A stretch of DNA of 64,000 nt from Hymenobacter aerilatus (GCF_022921095.1 NZ_CP095053.1:4878501-4942500); one strand, 5' to 3'; counted from the first letter of the stretch, positions 18,407 through 27,515 are shown. Notes: generated by a model not told the origin, from the sequence alone. Program-made: numbers and translations.

Positions 18407-19147
18407 ATGAAAGAATTTGGATTGATTGGCCGCACGCTGAAACACTCGTTTTCGCAGACCTATTTCACCCAAAAGTTTCACAACCTAGGCCTCGACGACC
18501 ACCAATACGAGCTGTTTGAGCTACCCGAGGCCGCCGACCTGGCACAGCTGCTGGCGGCGCGCCCGCACCTGGCTGGCCTCAACGTCACGATTCCGTACAA
18601 AGAGCAAATCTGGCCCTACCTCGACGAACTGGCCTCTTCGGCCGCTAGGGTAGGGGCCGTGAATGTGGTGGAGTTTACGGCCGATGGCCGCCGCGTGGGG
18701 CACAACACCGATGTGGTAGGCTTCCAGGAGTCGTTGCGCCGGTTCTACCCCCGCCGCGACGTGCCCGACCGCGCCCTGGTGCTAGGCACTGGCGGCGCCT
18801 CCAAGGCGGTAGAAGTAGCCCTGCGCGACCTGGGTATTGGCTACTGGCTGGTATCGCGCAACCCGCTCAACCACGGCCTCACCTACGACGACCTGGCGCC
18901 CGACCTAGTGGCGGCGCACCCGCTCATCATCAACACTACGCCTTTGGGCACTTTCCCCAACGTGGACGAGTGCCCGCCGCTGCCCTATCACGCCCTCACT
19001 CCCCAGCACTACCTCTTCGACCTCATCTACAACCCCGCCGAAACCAAGTTTCTGCAACATGGCCTCGCCGCCGGCGCCCACGTCCTCAACGGCTTCGAAA
19101 TGCTCTGTCTGCAAGCCGAAGCCGCCTGGGAGATTTGGAATAGGTGA
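18407..19147 (+). CDS. aroE: Shikimate dehydrogenase
   Basis: 246 residues. The enzyme reduces 3-dehydroshikimate to shikimate with NADPH in aromatic amino-acid synthesis. The N-terminal substrate domain carries the catalytic Lys65 (TIPYKEQ) and Asp102 (GHNTDVVG), with the shikimate-binding serines in LKHSFS. The NADP domain has GTGGASKAV (127-135). It is somewhat shorter than the Escherichia coli enzyme (272), a length common in Bacteroidota. It stands alone with no other aro genes nearby. Its 3' side leads into a palindromic repeat shared with the convergent TonB receptor gene. Confidence 0.95.
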   Translation: MKEFGLIGRTLKHSFSQTYFTQKFHNLGLDDHQYELFELPEAADLAQLLAARPHLAGLNVTIPYKEQIWPYLDELASSAARVGAVNVVEFTADGRRVGHNTDVVGFQESLRRFYPRRDVPDRALVLGTGGASKAVEVALRDLGIGYWLVSRNPLNHGLTYDDLAPDLVAAHPLIINTTPLGTFPNVDECPPLPYHALTPQHYLFDLIYNPAETKFLQHGLAAGAHVLNGFEMLCLQAEAAWEIWNR

Positions 19148-19189
19148 AAGGGTAAAGTTGTAGGTGGTGAAGTGGAGAAAGGGTAAATA

Positions 19190-19322
19190 GTGAGTTAAAA
19201 ACGCGTGTCATCCTAAGCTTGCGAAGGACCTTCTCACGTTTGGACGAGTCGTTATTACGATGGTCGTTCTACTGCGAGAAGGTCCTTCGCAAGCTCAGGA
19301 TGACACGCGTTTTTTAACTCAC
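19190..19322. repeat. Long palindromic repeat, family A
   Basis: Arms 19190-19235 and 19276-19322 are inverted copies with one mismatch and a one-base indel. Each contains GTCATCCT(A/G)AGC...GCGAAGGACCTTCTC. The loop resembles, in reverse orientation, the loop of the element at 44683-44896. It lies between convergent aroE and the TonB receptor and could serve as terminator for both. Confidence 0.85.
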
Positions 19323-19349
19323 TCAGCTACTCTCTCACCCAGTCACTCC

Positions 19350-21854
19350 CTACCCTCCCTGCTGGCCGCCACCACCGCCTTTGCTGTCGTTGTTTTGAAT
19401 GCTGCGACGCCGGCGTTGGGGGGCACCGTTGTCTACCTTGCCGAAGCGGTAGCTAAACGACAGGCGCACGTTGCGCTGGTAGCTGAAGAAATTGCTGCGG
19501 CTGATGAAACGGTCGGTGGTAGTGGTATTGCGGAAGTTGATGCCGGGCTGAAAGAACGTGTTGGCGTTCAGCGTGAGGTCGGCTTTTTCGTTCAGGAAGG
19601 TGCGTTTCAGGCCTAACGAGTAGTAGTAGTAGCCCGAGTTGCGAGACTGAAGTTGTACCCAGCCGGCATAGTAACCAGCGTAGAATTGGGCAGTGTATTT
19701 CTCCTTGAACTTATAGGAAGAGTTGACGTTGGCACCGTACATAAACCGGCTGCTGGTGCGGTTGAGCGCCGGACTGTTCAGGCGGATGTAACTTATATCG
19801 AGGTTGCCACCCAGCTGCAAGCCCTTCACCGGCCGTACCGAGGTGTAGATGTTGGAGCCGATGGTGCTGCTGCTGGCAATGTTGCGGAAGGTGGACTCGC
19901 TGCGACCTTGCTCTTCATTATAAAATAGTACCGATTCGATAGAATTGCTCGTGCGCCGTCCGTAGAGCGAGACGGTGAGCGACGACTTCTCGGCGTAGGT
20001 ATTGTACGACAAGTCGATGTTCTGCGTCAGTTCGGGGCGCAGCTCGGGGTTGCCGTAGGAAATATTGCGCGGGTCGGTTTGGTTGACGTACGGATTGAGG
20101 TAATAAATCTGGGGGCGCTGGATGCGGCGGGCGTAGGTGATGCCCAGCGTTTGGCCTTCCTTCTTGAGGTTGCGGGTAGCGCTCAGGGTAGGTAGCACGT
20201 TCAGATAGTCATTCCGAAACCGGCCGTTTTCACCCGAAAATTCACCCTTGATATCCGTGTACTCAGCCCGTGTGCCCAGCGTGAAGCTGTACTTCTTTCC
20301 GAGTGCAAAACCCAGGCTGCCATACGCCGCCAGCACGTTTTGACGGTAATCGAAGGCATTGGAGCGGAGGTCATTACGTATAAAGTCGGCTTGCTGACCT
20401 GTTCGAAGCGTGTCTAAGTCATAGTCGCTACTTACTTGGCGCAGAATGGCCTTGGCACCCGTTTCCAGCGTAGTCTTGCCCTTGAAGGGGTGTATGTAAT
20501 CAGTCTGAATAGTGTTTTCGCGGTTGAAGGCCAAGTTTTCACTCCGTTCTTGGTATTCTAACCGCTCGCTTTCTTCCGTCGTCCAGAAGGGCTGAAATTG
20601 GTCCAGTGTATAGTTCTGGCGCGAGCGGCTCACGGAGTGCTGACCAAGCACGCTCCACTCGCGGCGGGGCTGATCCTTGAAAGTACGCGTGTAGCCGGCA
20701 CTTACGTCGTAGTTGCGCGAGGGCGTGCGCTGCCGGATGTCACGGGTGTAGAGCGTATTCAGGCTGTTGTATTGCTCTAACTGAGGAAACACCCGGTACT
20801 CATTGAACAGATCCTGGTCGTTGACGGAGTGGTAGGCATTGCCGGTGAAATCCAGCGTGAAGCCGCTTTGCTCGGTCGGGTCGAAGGTGAGGCCTACCTT
20901 GCCAAAACCTCCACCGCCGCGCGACTTATTTTCCGTGTTCTGCGTGAGTTGGCCGGTAGCTCCGTCCAGGTAATCGGTGCGGGAGCTGTTACTACGACCG
21001 GGGTATTGGTTGTAGAAGCCGCTGAGGCTGCTGGTAAAGCCCACTTTACCGCGGCGGGCGTTCAGGGCACCATTTAGGTTCTGGTTGCGGTTGCCTACCC
21101 CAGCGCCTACCCGCCCATTCACGCCCTGCAACGAGTTCTTCTTCAATACAATATTCACTACCCCGCCCGTGCCCTCGGCATCGTACCGGGCCGATGGGGT
21201 AGTCAATACTTCCACGGCCTTGATCTGGTCGGCTGGAATCTGCTTGAGCGCCTCTGCCAAGTTACCGGCTAAGATGGCCGAAGGCTTATTGTTGATGAGT
21301 ACGCGCAGGTTGCTAGAGCCGCGCAGCTGCACGTTGCCGTCGGCGTCCACGTTCAGCAAGGGTGTTTTGCGCAGTACGTCGGAGGCCGTGCCGCCGGTGT
21401 TGGTAGCATCGGCCTCGGCGTTGTATACGATGCGGTCGGGGCGGGCCTCTACTAAGGGCTTTTCGCCTACCACCGTTACCTCACTCAGCTTCTGCGTGGT
21501 AGCCGCCAGCGTCAGTTGGCCCAGGTTTTTGGGCGTAGCCCCTAGCGTTACAGTTTCGGTGCGGCTGGTGTAGCCCACAAAGCTGACCACTAAGCGGTAG
21601 GCGCCGGCTGGGGCTGTCAGCACAAAGCTGCCCTTCTCGTCGCAGGCCGCGCCAGCCACGGGCTTGTCGCCGGTGGGGGGTAGGAGGGCCACCGTGGCAA
21701 AAGGTACGGGTTGCTTGGTAGCCTCGTCTAGCACGGTGCCCGTGAGGCGGGTGGTAGTGCTCTGGGCCGTGGGCGTGGGCGCTGACTGAGCCTGTACTGT
21801 ATGGCCGTAGCTAAGCGTGCCGGCAAGCAGCAGGTAGGTAAAGTAATACTTCAT
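19350..21854 (-). CDS. TonB-dependent receptor, outer-membrane beta-barrel family
   Basis: 834 residues from the ATG at 21854 (MKYYFTYLLLAGTLS). A signal peptide is followed by a carboxypeptidase-regulatory-like domain (about 38-115; LTGTVLDEATKQPVPFATV), a plug domain (about 125-230; GTASDVLRKTPLLNVDADG, LRVLINNKPS) and a barrel ending in a Gly- and Gln-rich tail (SKGGGGGQQGG). The plug lacks the strong TonB-box and SusC signatures, so this is the OMP_b-brl_3-like group often found with two-component systems and not a SusC. No SusD partner is adjacent. Ligand unknown. It is divergent from the LytS/LytTR pair, which may control it. Confidence 0.88.
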   Translation of the reverse strand: MKYYFTYLLLAGTLSYGHTVQAQSAPTPTAQSTTTRLTGTVLDEATKQPVPFATVALLPPTGDKPVAGAACDEKGSFVLTAPAGAYRLVVSFVGYTSRTETVTLGATPKNLGQLTLAATTQKLSEVTVVGEKPLVEARPDRIVYNAEADATNTGGTASDVLRKTPLLNVDADGNVQLRGSSNLRVLINNKPSAILAGNLAEALKQIPADQIKAVEVLTTPSARYDAEGTGGVVNIVLKKNSLQGVNGRVGAGVGNRNQNLNGALNARRGKVGFTSSLSGFYNQYPGRSNSSRTDYLDGATGQLTQNTENKSRGGGGFGKVGLTFDPTEQSGFTLDFTGNAYHSVNDQDLFNEYRVFPQLEQYNSLNTLYTRDIRQRTPSRNYDVSAGYTRTFKDQPRREWSVLGQHSVSRSRQNYTLDQFQPFWTTEESERLEYQERSENLAFNRENTIQTDYIHPFKGKTTLETGAKAILRQVSSDYDLDTLRTGQQADFIRNDLRSNAFDYRQNVLAAYGSLGFALGKKYSFTLGTRAEYTDIKGEFSGENGRFRNDYLNVLPTLSATRNLKKEGQTLGITYARRIQRPQIYYLNPYVNQTDPRNISYGNPELRPELTQNIDLSYNTYAEKSSLTVSLYGRRTSNSIESVLFYNEEQGRSESTFRNIASSSTIGSNIYTSVRPVKGLQLGGNLDISYIRLNSPALNRTSSRFMYGANVNSSYKFKEKYTAQFYAGYYAGWVQLQSRNSGYYYYSLGLKRTFLNEKADLTLNANTFFQPGINFRNTTTTDRFISRSNFFSYQRNVRLSFSYRFGKVDNGAPQRRRRSIQNNDSKGGGGGQQGG

Positions 21855-22215
21855 ACAACTATAGAAAGGAAGGCGATAAATGGCACAGATAAGGCGCAAT
21901 CGGGGCAAGGATTCGAGAAGGGTAGGCAAGGTTGCATCGGCTTGCTAACGCCAAACATATATTAATTCTGATATAGGGTAAGTTAAATTTCTATAAACTC
22001 ATTCTATATACCTATCAAAGTGATAATCACCTCAATAAAAGGCAATAAAGCGCTGGCAAACAGACGAGCTATGTTCGTCGAGGAAAGCATCTTATCCGTC
22101 ATGGTTTGCACGCCTTTCGTTGAAAATTATCCGGACATACAGCACTAGTGTGTTACTTGTAGTGGCCTACCCCTGCGTTCTGTTTATGCCCCTTTCGCTT
22201 TCTGTTTCTACGACC
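21855..22215. other. Divergent intergenic region between TonB receptor and LytS kinase genes
   Basis: About 360 bp, AT-rich at 21955-22045. The candidate receptor promoter lies here. No gene, RNA or repeat recognised. The LytS start could extend into it (in-frame ATG at 22186, TTG at 22120). Confidence 0.6.
21952..21959 (-). promoter_or_regulatory. Candidate -7 box for the TonB receptor gene (TATGTTTG)
   Basis: Exact TAnnTTTG match on the minus strand, about 98 bp upstream of the ATG at 21854. A TTTA lies further upstream but no good -33 TTTG is seen. Confidence 0.4.
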
Positions 22216-23316
22216 ATGCGGCACAGGCTGCGGCCCTGGCTACCCGCGTGGCTGCCGCTGCGGCCATGGCCACATGTGGTATGGTTAGCGCTGCTGCTAT
22301 TTGCCGATTTTCAATTGTGGTACAGCCAGATGGGCCTTTACTACCGCGAAACCGAAAGTGGTTGGCACTTCTTGCTGAAAGCTTTGTGGGTGGATGCCGT
22401 TGACTGCGCCTTGTTCTACTTCAATTGGATTGTGTTGTCGCGCCTGCTGCCGGCGCGGCGGCTGGTGCTGTACGTCGGGGCAGTGGTAGGGGGCGTGCTG
22501 GTGTTTGCCGCGCTGCGCATCGGCATTAGCGTATTCTATGCCGAAGGGGTGCAGCAGTTTACGTTTGCCGAGCATGTGCAGATGCTCAGTAACTACCATT
22601 TGGTGCTGGGGTTGCTGATTGTACTGCTCAGCGGCGGCCTGCGCCTGGCCGTCGACTACGTGCAGGAACACGACAACCGCCGTGAGTTACAAGCCCAGCA
22701 CCTCGTCACGGAGCTGTCGTTGCTGAAGGCACAGGTAAACCCGCATTTTCTATTCAATACACTCAACAACATCTACGCCCTCACGCTGCAACACTCGCCC
22801 CGCGCCCCCGAGGCCGTGTTGCGCCTGGCCGAAATCATGCGCTACGTGCTCTACGAAAGCGGCGCCGATACTGTGCCACTAACTAGGGAGCTAACGCATT
22901 TGCGCGGCTTTCTGGACTTGCAGCGCCTGCGCCTACCCGGCAACGCCGCCGCGGCCGTGCAGTTGCACACTACCTTGGCAACCGGCGCCGAGTACGTGTT
23001 TCCGATAGCGCCCATGCTGCTGCTCCCCCTGGTCGAGAATGCCTTCAAGCACGGCCACTTGCAGGCCCCGGCTCCCGCCGTGCAGCTTGAGTTGCAAGTG
23101 AATGAAGCCGGCGTGCTGCGCTTTATGGTGCGCAATGCAGTGGCCGCGCCGCAAGCGGCCTCATTGGAAGCGCCCGGCGGGGTAGGGCTACCCAACCTGC
23201 GGCGGCGACTAGCGCTGCTTTACCCACAGCGCCACACGCTGACCATCGACGCCACGGCGCAGGAGTTTTGCGCTACTCTTACGGTGCAGCTGCGCCCCAC
23301 GGCGGTTATCTTATAG
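22216..23316 (+). CDS. LytS-family sensor histidine kinase
   Basis: 366 residues from the ATG at 22216; the in-frame ATG at 22186 would add ten. About four transmembrane helices occupy residues 10-150. Then comes the His_kinase domain with the phospho-accepting His177 in the NPHFLFNTLNNIYAL motif, and a HATPase end with LPLVENAFKHG and GVGLPNLRRRLALLYP. Kinases of this type phosphorylate the LytTR regulator encoded next to them, here 4 bp downstream. It is divergent from the TonB receptor gene, a plausible target. The signal sensed is not readable. Confidence 0.9.
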   Translation: MRHRLRPWLPAWLPLRPWPHVVWLALLLFADFQLWYSQMGLYYRETESGWHFLLKALWVDAVDCALFYFNWIVLSRLLPARRLVLYVGAVVGGVLVFAALRIGISVFYAEGVQQFTFAEHVQMLSNYHLVLGLLIVLLSGGLRLAVDYVQEHDNRRELQAQHLVTELSLLKAQVNPHFLFNTLNNIYALTLQHSPRAPEAVLRLAEIMRYVLYESGADTVPLTRELTHLRGFLDLQRLRLPGNAAAAVQLHTTLATGAEYVFPIAPMLLLPLVENAFKHGHLQAPAPAVQLELQVNEAGVLRFMVRNAVAAPQAASLEAPGGVGLPNLRRRLALLYPQRHTLTIDATAQEFCATLTVQLRPTAVIL

Positions 23317-23320
23317 CATC

Positions 23321-24064
23321 ATGGAAAGTTCTTCTGCGGTGCGCAGGTTATCCTGCGTCCTCATCGACGACGAGCCGCTGGCCCTGGATGTGCTAGCCGG
23401 CTACTGCGCTCAACTACCTTTTCTGACGGTACAAGCCCAGTTTCATGAGGCCACGGCGGCGCTGGCGTACTTGCGCACGCAGCCCGTGGATGTAGTATTT
23501 CTGGATATTCAGATGCCAGGGCTCAATGGGCTGCACCTGGCGCAGCTGCTGCCCGCGCCGGCCCCGCGCATCATCTTCACCACCGCCTACGACCAGTACG
23601 CCGTGCGCAGCTACGAGCTAAATGCCACCGACTACCTTCTAAAACCCGTGGCCTTCGAGCGGTTTGTGCAGGCAGTAAGTAAAGTATATAGCGGTCCAGG
23701 GCGCAGCGAGCCAGCCCTACCCACGTTGCCAATAGAGCCACCACCCGAGGCCATTTTGGTGCGTCACGAAGGCCAGCTACGCCGAGTAGCTTTCTCCGAA
23801 ATTCAGTATATCGAAGGGCGTAAGGAGTACTTGTTACTGCATACCACCCAGGGTAGGCTGCTCACGTTACAGTCGTTTCGGCGGGCTGAGGAGGTGCTGC
23901 CGCCCACGCGTTTTGTGCGTATTCACCGCTCCTACCTCATTGCCCTGGCGCATATAGAGTACCTGGAGCGTGGTAGGGTGCGGGTAGCCGGCCAGTTCCT
24001 ACCCATCGGCGACACCTACCGCGAGGCTTTTTTGGAAAGGCTGCGAGGGTATGAGCAGCTGTGA
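23321..24064 (+). CDS. LytTR-family response regulator
   Basis: 247 residues. Residues 10-125 are a receiver domain with the phospho-acceptor Asp62 (VFLDIQMPGLNG) and the switch lysine in YLLKPVAF. Residues 150-247 are a LytTR DNA-binding domain (ILVRHEGQLRRV, IQYIEGRKEYLLLHT, FVRIHRSYLIAL). It starts 4 bp after the kinase, so the pair is one operon. LytTR regulators usually bind imperfect direct repeats upstream of their targets; no repeat pair was found by eye in the divergent intergenic region. The gene ends 25 bp before a palindromic repeat. Confidence 0.94.
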   Translation: MESSSAVRRLSCVLIDDEPLALDVLAGYCAQLPFLTVQAQFHEATAALAYLRTQPVDVVFLDIQMPGLNGLHLAQLLPAPAPRIIFTTAYDQYAVRSYELNATDYLLKPVAFERFVQAVSKVYSGPGRSEPALPTLPIEPPPEAILVRHEGQLRRVAFSEIQYIEGRKEYLLLHTTQGRLLTLQSFRRAEEVLPPTRFVRIHRSYLIALAHIEYLERGRVRVAGQFLPIGDTYREAFLERLRGYEQL

Positions 24065-24088
24065 AGGTAGAGGTTACAAACAACATCT

Positions 24089-24191
24089 TAAAAGAACGTC
24101 CTGCTGAGCGAAGTTGAAGCATCTCTACTGATAGTAAATGGATTACTCACAGTAGAGATGCTTCAACTTCGCTCAGCAGGACGTTCTTTTA
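24089..24191. repeat. Long palindromic repeat, family B
   Basis: Arms 24090-24130 and 24150-24190 are perfect 41-bp inverted copies (plus one more outer pair) that include GAACGTCCTGCTGAGCGAAG. The 19-nt loop has a small inner stem (AGTAA/TTACT). It lies between the convergent LytTR gene and wrbA. Confidence 0.9.
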
Positions 24192-24222
24192 TTAAGGCGC
24201 TTACGCCTCTAAAAATATCGGC

Positions 24223-24834
24223 TTACGAAGCCAGTTTCTTAGCAATTTGGGCAGTGTGCCGGCCTTGGAAGCGGGCACCTTCCAGCTCGTTTTCGCTGGG
24301 CTGCCGCTCGCCCTGGCCGCCGGCCACGGTGCTAGCGCCGTAGGGCGTGCCACCGGTTACCTCGTGGTGACCCATCTGACCCTGCCAAGCGTAGGGTAGG
24401 CCCACCAGAATAATGCCGTGGTGCAGTAGCGCTGTGTGCATCGCTCGAATGGTTGTTTCCTGACCGCCGTGCTGGGTAGCTGTGCTTACAAAAGCGCCGC
24501 CTACTTTGCCTACCAGCGCACCTTTCGCCCATAGGCCACCGGTGCTATCGAGAAAGGCTTGTATCTGGCCGCACATGTTGCCGTAGCGGGTAGGGGTGCC
24601 AAGGATAATGGCGTCGTACTCCGTCAATTCGTTGGGGGTGGCTACCGGCACGTGCGCAAAGGCCTTTTGGGCTCCAGTGGCACCCGTTTTGTCGAGTACT
24701 TCTTGGGGTAGGGTCTCTGGCACGCGTTTAATTACCACGTCGTTGCCTTCTACCTCGCGGGCACCTTCCGCAATGGCTTCGGCCAGCTTGTACACGTGAC
24801 CATAGGTGGAGTAAAACAGGATGAGTGTTTTCAT
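24223..24834 (-). CDS. wrbA: NAD(P)H:quinone oxidoreductase, WrbA type
   Basis: 203 residues from the ATG at 24834. A flavodoxin-like fold with the FMN phosphate-binding loop FYSTYGHVYKLAEA at the N-terminus, GTPTRYGNMCGQ around residue 80 and STATQHGGQETT in the middle, all typical of WrbA. Family members are tetrameric FMN enzymes that reduce quinones by two electrons and protect against oxidative stress. Cytoplasmic. It is convergent with the LytTR operon across the family B palindrome and divergent from the sigma factor gene. Stress control would fit but no site is readable. Confidence 0.95.
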   Translation of the reverse strand: MKTLILFYSTYGHVYKLAEAIAEGAREVEGNDVVIKRVPETLPQEVLDKTGATGAQKAFAHVPVATPNELTEYDAIILGTPTRYGNMCGQIQAFLDSTGGLWAKGALVGKVGGAFVSTATQHGGQETTIRAMHTALLHHGIILVGLPYAWQGQMGHHEVTGGTPYGASTVAGGQGERQPSENELEGARFQGRHTAQIAKKLAS

Positions 24835-25174
24835 GGACAAAATGAAAATAGAAAATGGTGGAAGGAGTTGGCAATAAGTAAGGCAACGGGTGTAGATACA
24901 CTATATGCCTCAGTATAGTTGTGCTACACAGACTAAATTCGCTTTTAACTAACTGATTAAAAATAATTTACTAAATAAAATGTCATAAATATATTGCTGG
25001 GTGCAACCTTACCGTGGGTAGCTGGCATCTACTACACACAACTCAGTAGCCACGCTCTGTAATTGCTTCCTATTCCACAGTTCCGCGTTGTATGTTGCAT
25101 TCTTACTGCTGCCCCTGCGCCCTTAGAGCTAGTACTCAAAAGTCTATTGCTGCCTACGCAGGTAGCTGGGCCCA
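24835..25174. other. Divergent intergenic region between wrbA and the sigma factor gene
   Basis: About 340 bp, strongly AT-rich at 24935-25000. It must hold both promoters, but no clean TAnnTTTG box was found. No gene, RNA or repeat seen. Confidence 0.55.
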
Positions 25175-25855
25175 ATGAGCGCGCTGGCTAATGCGCTGGG
25201 TGCTACGGGCGCTTTGCGCGGGCTGTTCAGCCGGCAAACCGCCGAGGAGCTACCGGCCCCAACGGCCGCAGTGCGCCGCCTGACGCCCCCCGCCCAACTC
25301 ACTGAGGCCGAGTTGATTGACGGCTGCCTGAATGGTAGCCGCCTGATGCAAAAGCATCTCTATGAGCGGTTTGCTGCCCGCATGATGGCCGTGTGCCTGC
25401 GCTACGCCCAAACCACCTTCGAGGCGGAGGACGTATTGCAGGAAGGGTTCCTGACCGTATTTAAGAACCTGGGCAGCTTCCGGCGCGAGTGCCCGCTGGA
25501 GTTCTGGATCCGGCGCATTATGGTAAATGCCGCGCTGCGCCAGCACCGCCGCAACATGCCCCTGGTGGCCGTGAGCGACGGGGGCGACTACCCCGAAGAC
25601 CTAGCTGGGGAGGAGTTCGTATTGGCCAATTATGCCTTCGAAGATCTGTTGGGGATGGTGCAAGAGCTGGCTCCGCGCTACCGCATGGTGTTCAACCTGT
25701 TCGCCATCGAAGGCTATAGCCACAAGGAAATAGGGGAGATGCTGGGTATTTCCGAGGGCACCAGCAAGTCGCAGTACTCACGGGCCCGCGTTATTTTGAA
25801 GACTAAACTTGAGCGCCTCGACGCGCAACATTCGCATGGGCACCTCCGCAAATAA
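25175..25855 (+). CDS. ECF RNA polymerase sigma factor
   Basis: 226 residues. After a 40-residue low-complexity N-terminal extension comes sigma region 2 (about 50-115; YAQTTFEAEDVLQEGFLTVF and FRRECPLEFWIRRIMVNAA) and region 4 (about 160-215; YRMVFNLFAIEGYSHKEIGE, then GISEGTSKSQYSRAR helix-turn-helix). It directs RNA polymerase to a small regulon. The next gene overlaps its 3' end by 20 bp and encodes a membrane protein in the usual position of an anti-sigma factor, so the pair is probably translationally coupled. It is divergent from wrbA across an AT-rich region. Confidence 0.93.
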   Translation: MSALANALGATGALRGLFSRQTAEELPAPTAAVRRLTPPAQLTEAELIDGCLNGSRLMQKHLYERFAARMMAVCLRYAQTTFEAEDVLQEGFLTVFKNLGSFRRECPLEFWIRRIMVNAALRQHRRNMPLVAVSDGGDYPEDLAGEEFVLANYAFEDLLGMVQELAPRYRMVFNLFAIEGYSHKEIGEMLGISEGTSKSQYSRARVILKTKLERLDAQHSHGHLRK

Positions 25856-27476
25856 AGCCGCCCCTACCTCTCCGGACCCCCGGCCTACCGGCGACCTGGA
25901 GTACCTATTCCAGCAAAAGCTGGGCGAGGCCGAAGTCGCGCCCCGCTTCCAGTTGTGGGAGCAACTCGACCACGACTTGCTGGTGCAACAAAATGAAACC
26001 TACCGCAAGCGGCTGCTGCTGCATCGATGGGTGGCAGCGGCTTGCCTACTGCTGCTGCTGGGCGCGGGCAGCTGGTTGGGGATGCAGCAATGGCAAACCA
26101 CCACTGCTCCCGAGCTGGCCAGCACCACTCCGGCCGGGCACTCCTCTGCCGACTATGCCGCTACCCATAGCGGACGTAGTGCTACGGCGGCCGGTACTTC
26201 GGTAGCAGCCGATACCAGCCGTACGGAATCGGAAAGTGACGCAGCGGGACTAACCGCAGCGCTGGGGGGCGAGGAAGCATCCTCTGCCAACCACTTACTA
26301 GCAGTCGTGTCGCAAGCGGCCGGGCGCTCGGCAGGACGAGCAGCGTATCCCGGCACGTCGCTGGTTGATGCTGGAGTTGGTGCTTCGGGTGAGCTAACCA
26401 CTGCTTTCTCGCGTGGCAATTCGTCATCAGTGTTTGCAGCCTATATGCCTGCTACCGCCGCTGAGGTCAGCCAAAGCACTAAGGCGGGTACTACCGCTTG
26501 GGAGTTGCTTGCTACGCGGGCGGCGCGGCTGGGCTCGACGTTGGGCCGCTTCACCCACCCCGATACCCTGAAGCCTTCTTTGCTGGCCGCGCCGCCCATG
26601 CTGGCTGCCCTAGAGCCCCCAGTTGAGGAAGAAAAGAAAAAAGTAGCATTGGGTGGGTGGCGTTTCGGCGGCTCACACGCCGTGTCGTCGTTTAATCCCA
26701 ACATTAATTTTGCGCAGGCCAGCGCTCAAAGCACTGCTTCGGCCATCAACAACCTCGCCTTTCTGGATAGCCGGGGCGTACAAAACGTGGCCTACGAAGC
26801 CGGCGCCGCCGAGTACCGGCAGAACCTGCGCGCCGGGGTAGGGCAGCGCGTGGCCCTCACGGCTGCCCGCCCGGCTGGCAAGCACTGGGTGCTGCTGGCC
26901 GGCGTAGAAGCCGGCGAGTACCGTGCTTCCTCCGAAACGTCGTTTGCGTCGGTAGCACAGAGCGAAACGGCGTTTGCCGGCCGCGCTACGCCGGCTTATC
27001 AATCGTCTCCTTCCAACTCCTTCTCGAATGATGCTGCATCGGCCCGCCCGGCCGTGGCCTATACCACTACCCCACGCGCTACTTCCTACCGCTACCGCAC
27101 GGTGGGCGTGCCCGTGGCCGTGCGCTACGGCTCCCAAAAGACGGGCGTGTCGCTCTACGCCAAGGTAGGCGCTGCTGTGGACCTGTTGCTGGGTAGCCGG
27201 GTAGAGGTAGCCGACGAGGCCGCCGCCACACGGGAATACTCCATCAGCACAGCCAACTCGCCCTACCGTCAGGTAATAGCCACCGTGCGCGGCGGTGGTG
27301 GCGTGCAATACCGCCCGGCTGGCGCCACGTGGGCCATCCTGGCTGGTCCTACTGCTGAGGCTGGCCTGACCACCCTCAACCGTGACCCGACCCAAGCCCT
27401 ACTGCGCCGCTCGCGGCCTTATCTAGTGGGCGTGGAAGCCAGTATAGAGTTTGGCGGCGCATCAACGAGGCATTAA
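25836..27476 (+). CDS. Membrane-anchored putative anti-sigma protein with barrel-like C-terminus
   Basis: 546 residues from the ATG at 25836; the gene overlaps the sigma factor gene by 20 bp. Residues 1-60 are cytoplasmic in character (DLEYLFQQKLGEAEVAPRFQLWEQLDHD). A single transmembrane helix at about 65-82 follows. Residues 90-270 are Ala/Ser/Thr-rich and low complexity. Residues 275-546 show alternating strands and Gly/aromatic ends like an outer-membrane barrel (YRYRTVGVPVAVRYG, GVSLYAKVGAAVDLLLG). Proteins with this odd layout follow ECF sigma genes in many Bacteroidota. An inner-membrane helix and a barrel in one chain are hard to reconcile, so the C-terminal half may be a periplasmic beta domain. 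Sigma-binding is inferred from position only. Confidence 0.72.
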   Translation: MGTSANKAAPTSPDPRPTGDLEYLFQQKLGEAEVAPRFQLWEQLDHDLLVQQNETYRKRLLLHRWVAAACLLLLLGAGSWLGMQQWQTTTAPELASTTPAGHSSADYAATHSGRSATAAGTSVAADTSRTESESDAAGLTAALGGEEASSANHLLAVVSQAAGRSAGRAAYPGTSLVDAGVGASGELTTAFSRGNSSSVFAAYMPATAAEVSQSTKAGTTAWELLATRAARLGSTLGRFTHPDTLKPSLLAAPPMLAALEPPVEEEKKKVALGGWRFGGSHAVSSFNPNINFAQASAQSTASAINNLAFLDSRGVQNVAYEAGAAEYRQNLRAGVGQRVALTAARPAGKHWVLLAGVEAGEYRASSETSFASVAQSETAFAGRATPAYQSSPSNSFSNDAASARPAVAYTTTPRATSYRYRTVGVPVAVRYGSQKTGVSLYAKVGAAVDLLLGSRVEVADEAAATREYSISTANSPYRQVIATVRGGGGVQYRPAGATWAILAGPTAEAGLTTLNRDPTQALLRRSRPYLVGVEASIEFGGASTRH

Positions 27477-27515
27477 ACAGATTGTGCCTGTACAAATTCG
27501 TTATATCAAAAAAAT

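Noticed and set aside
24089..24191. Insertion sequence or MITE with target duplications
   Set aside because: No transposase gene and no flanking direct repeats are seen; kept as a palindromic repeat only.
26673..27395. 240-codon antisense frame opposite the anti-sigma-like gene
   Set aside because: The plus-strand frame overlaps and follows the sigma gene as expected, and the antisense product is Gly/Arg/His-rich without domains.
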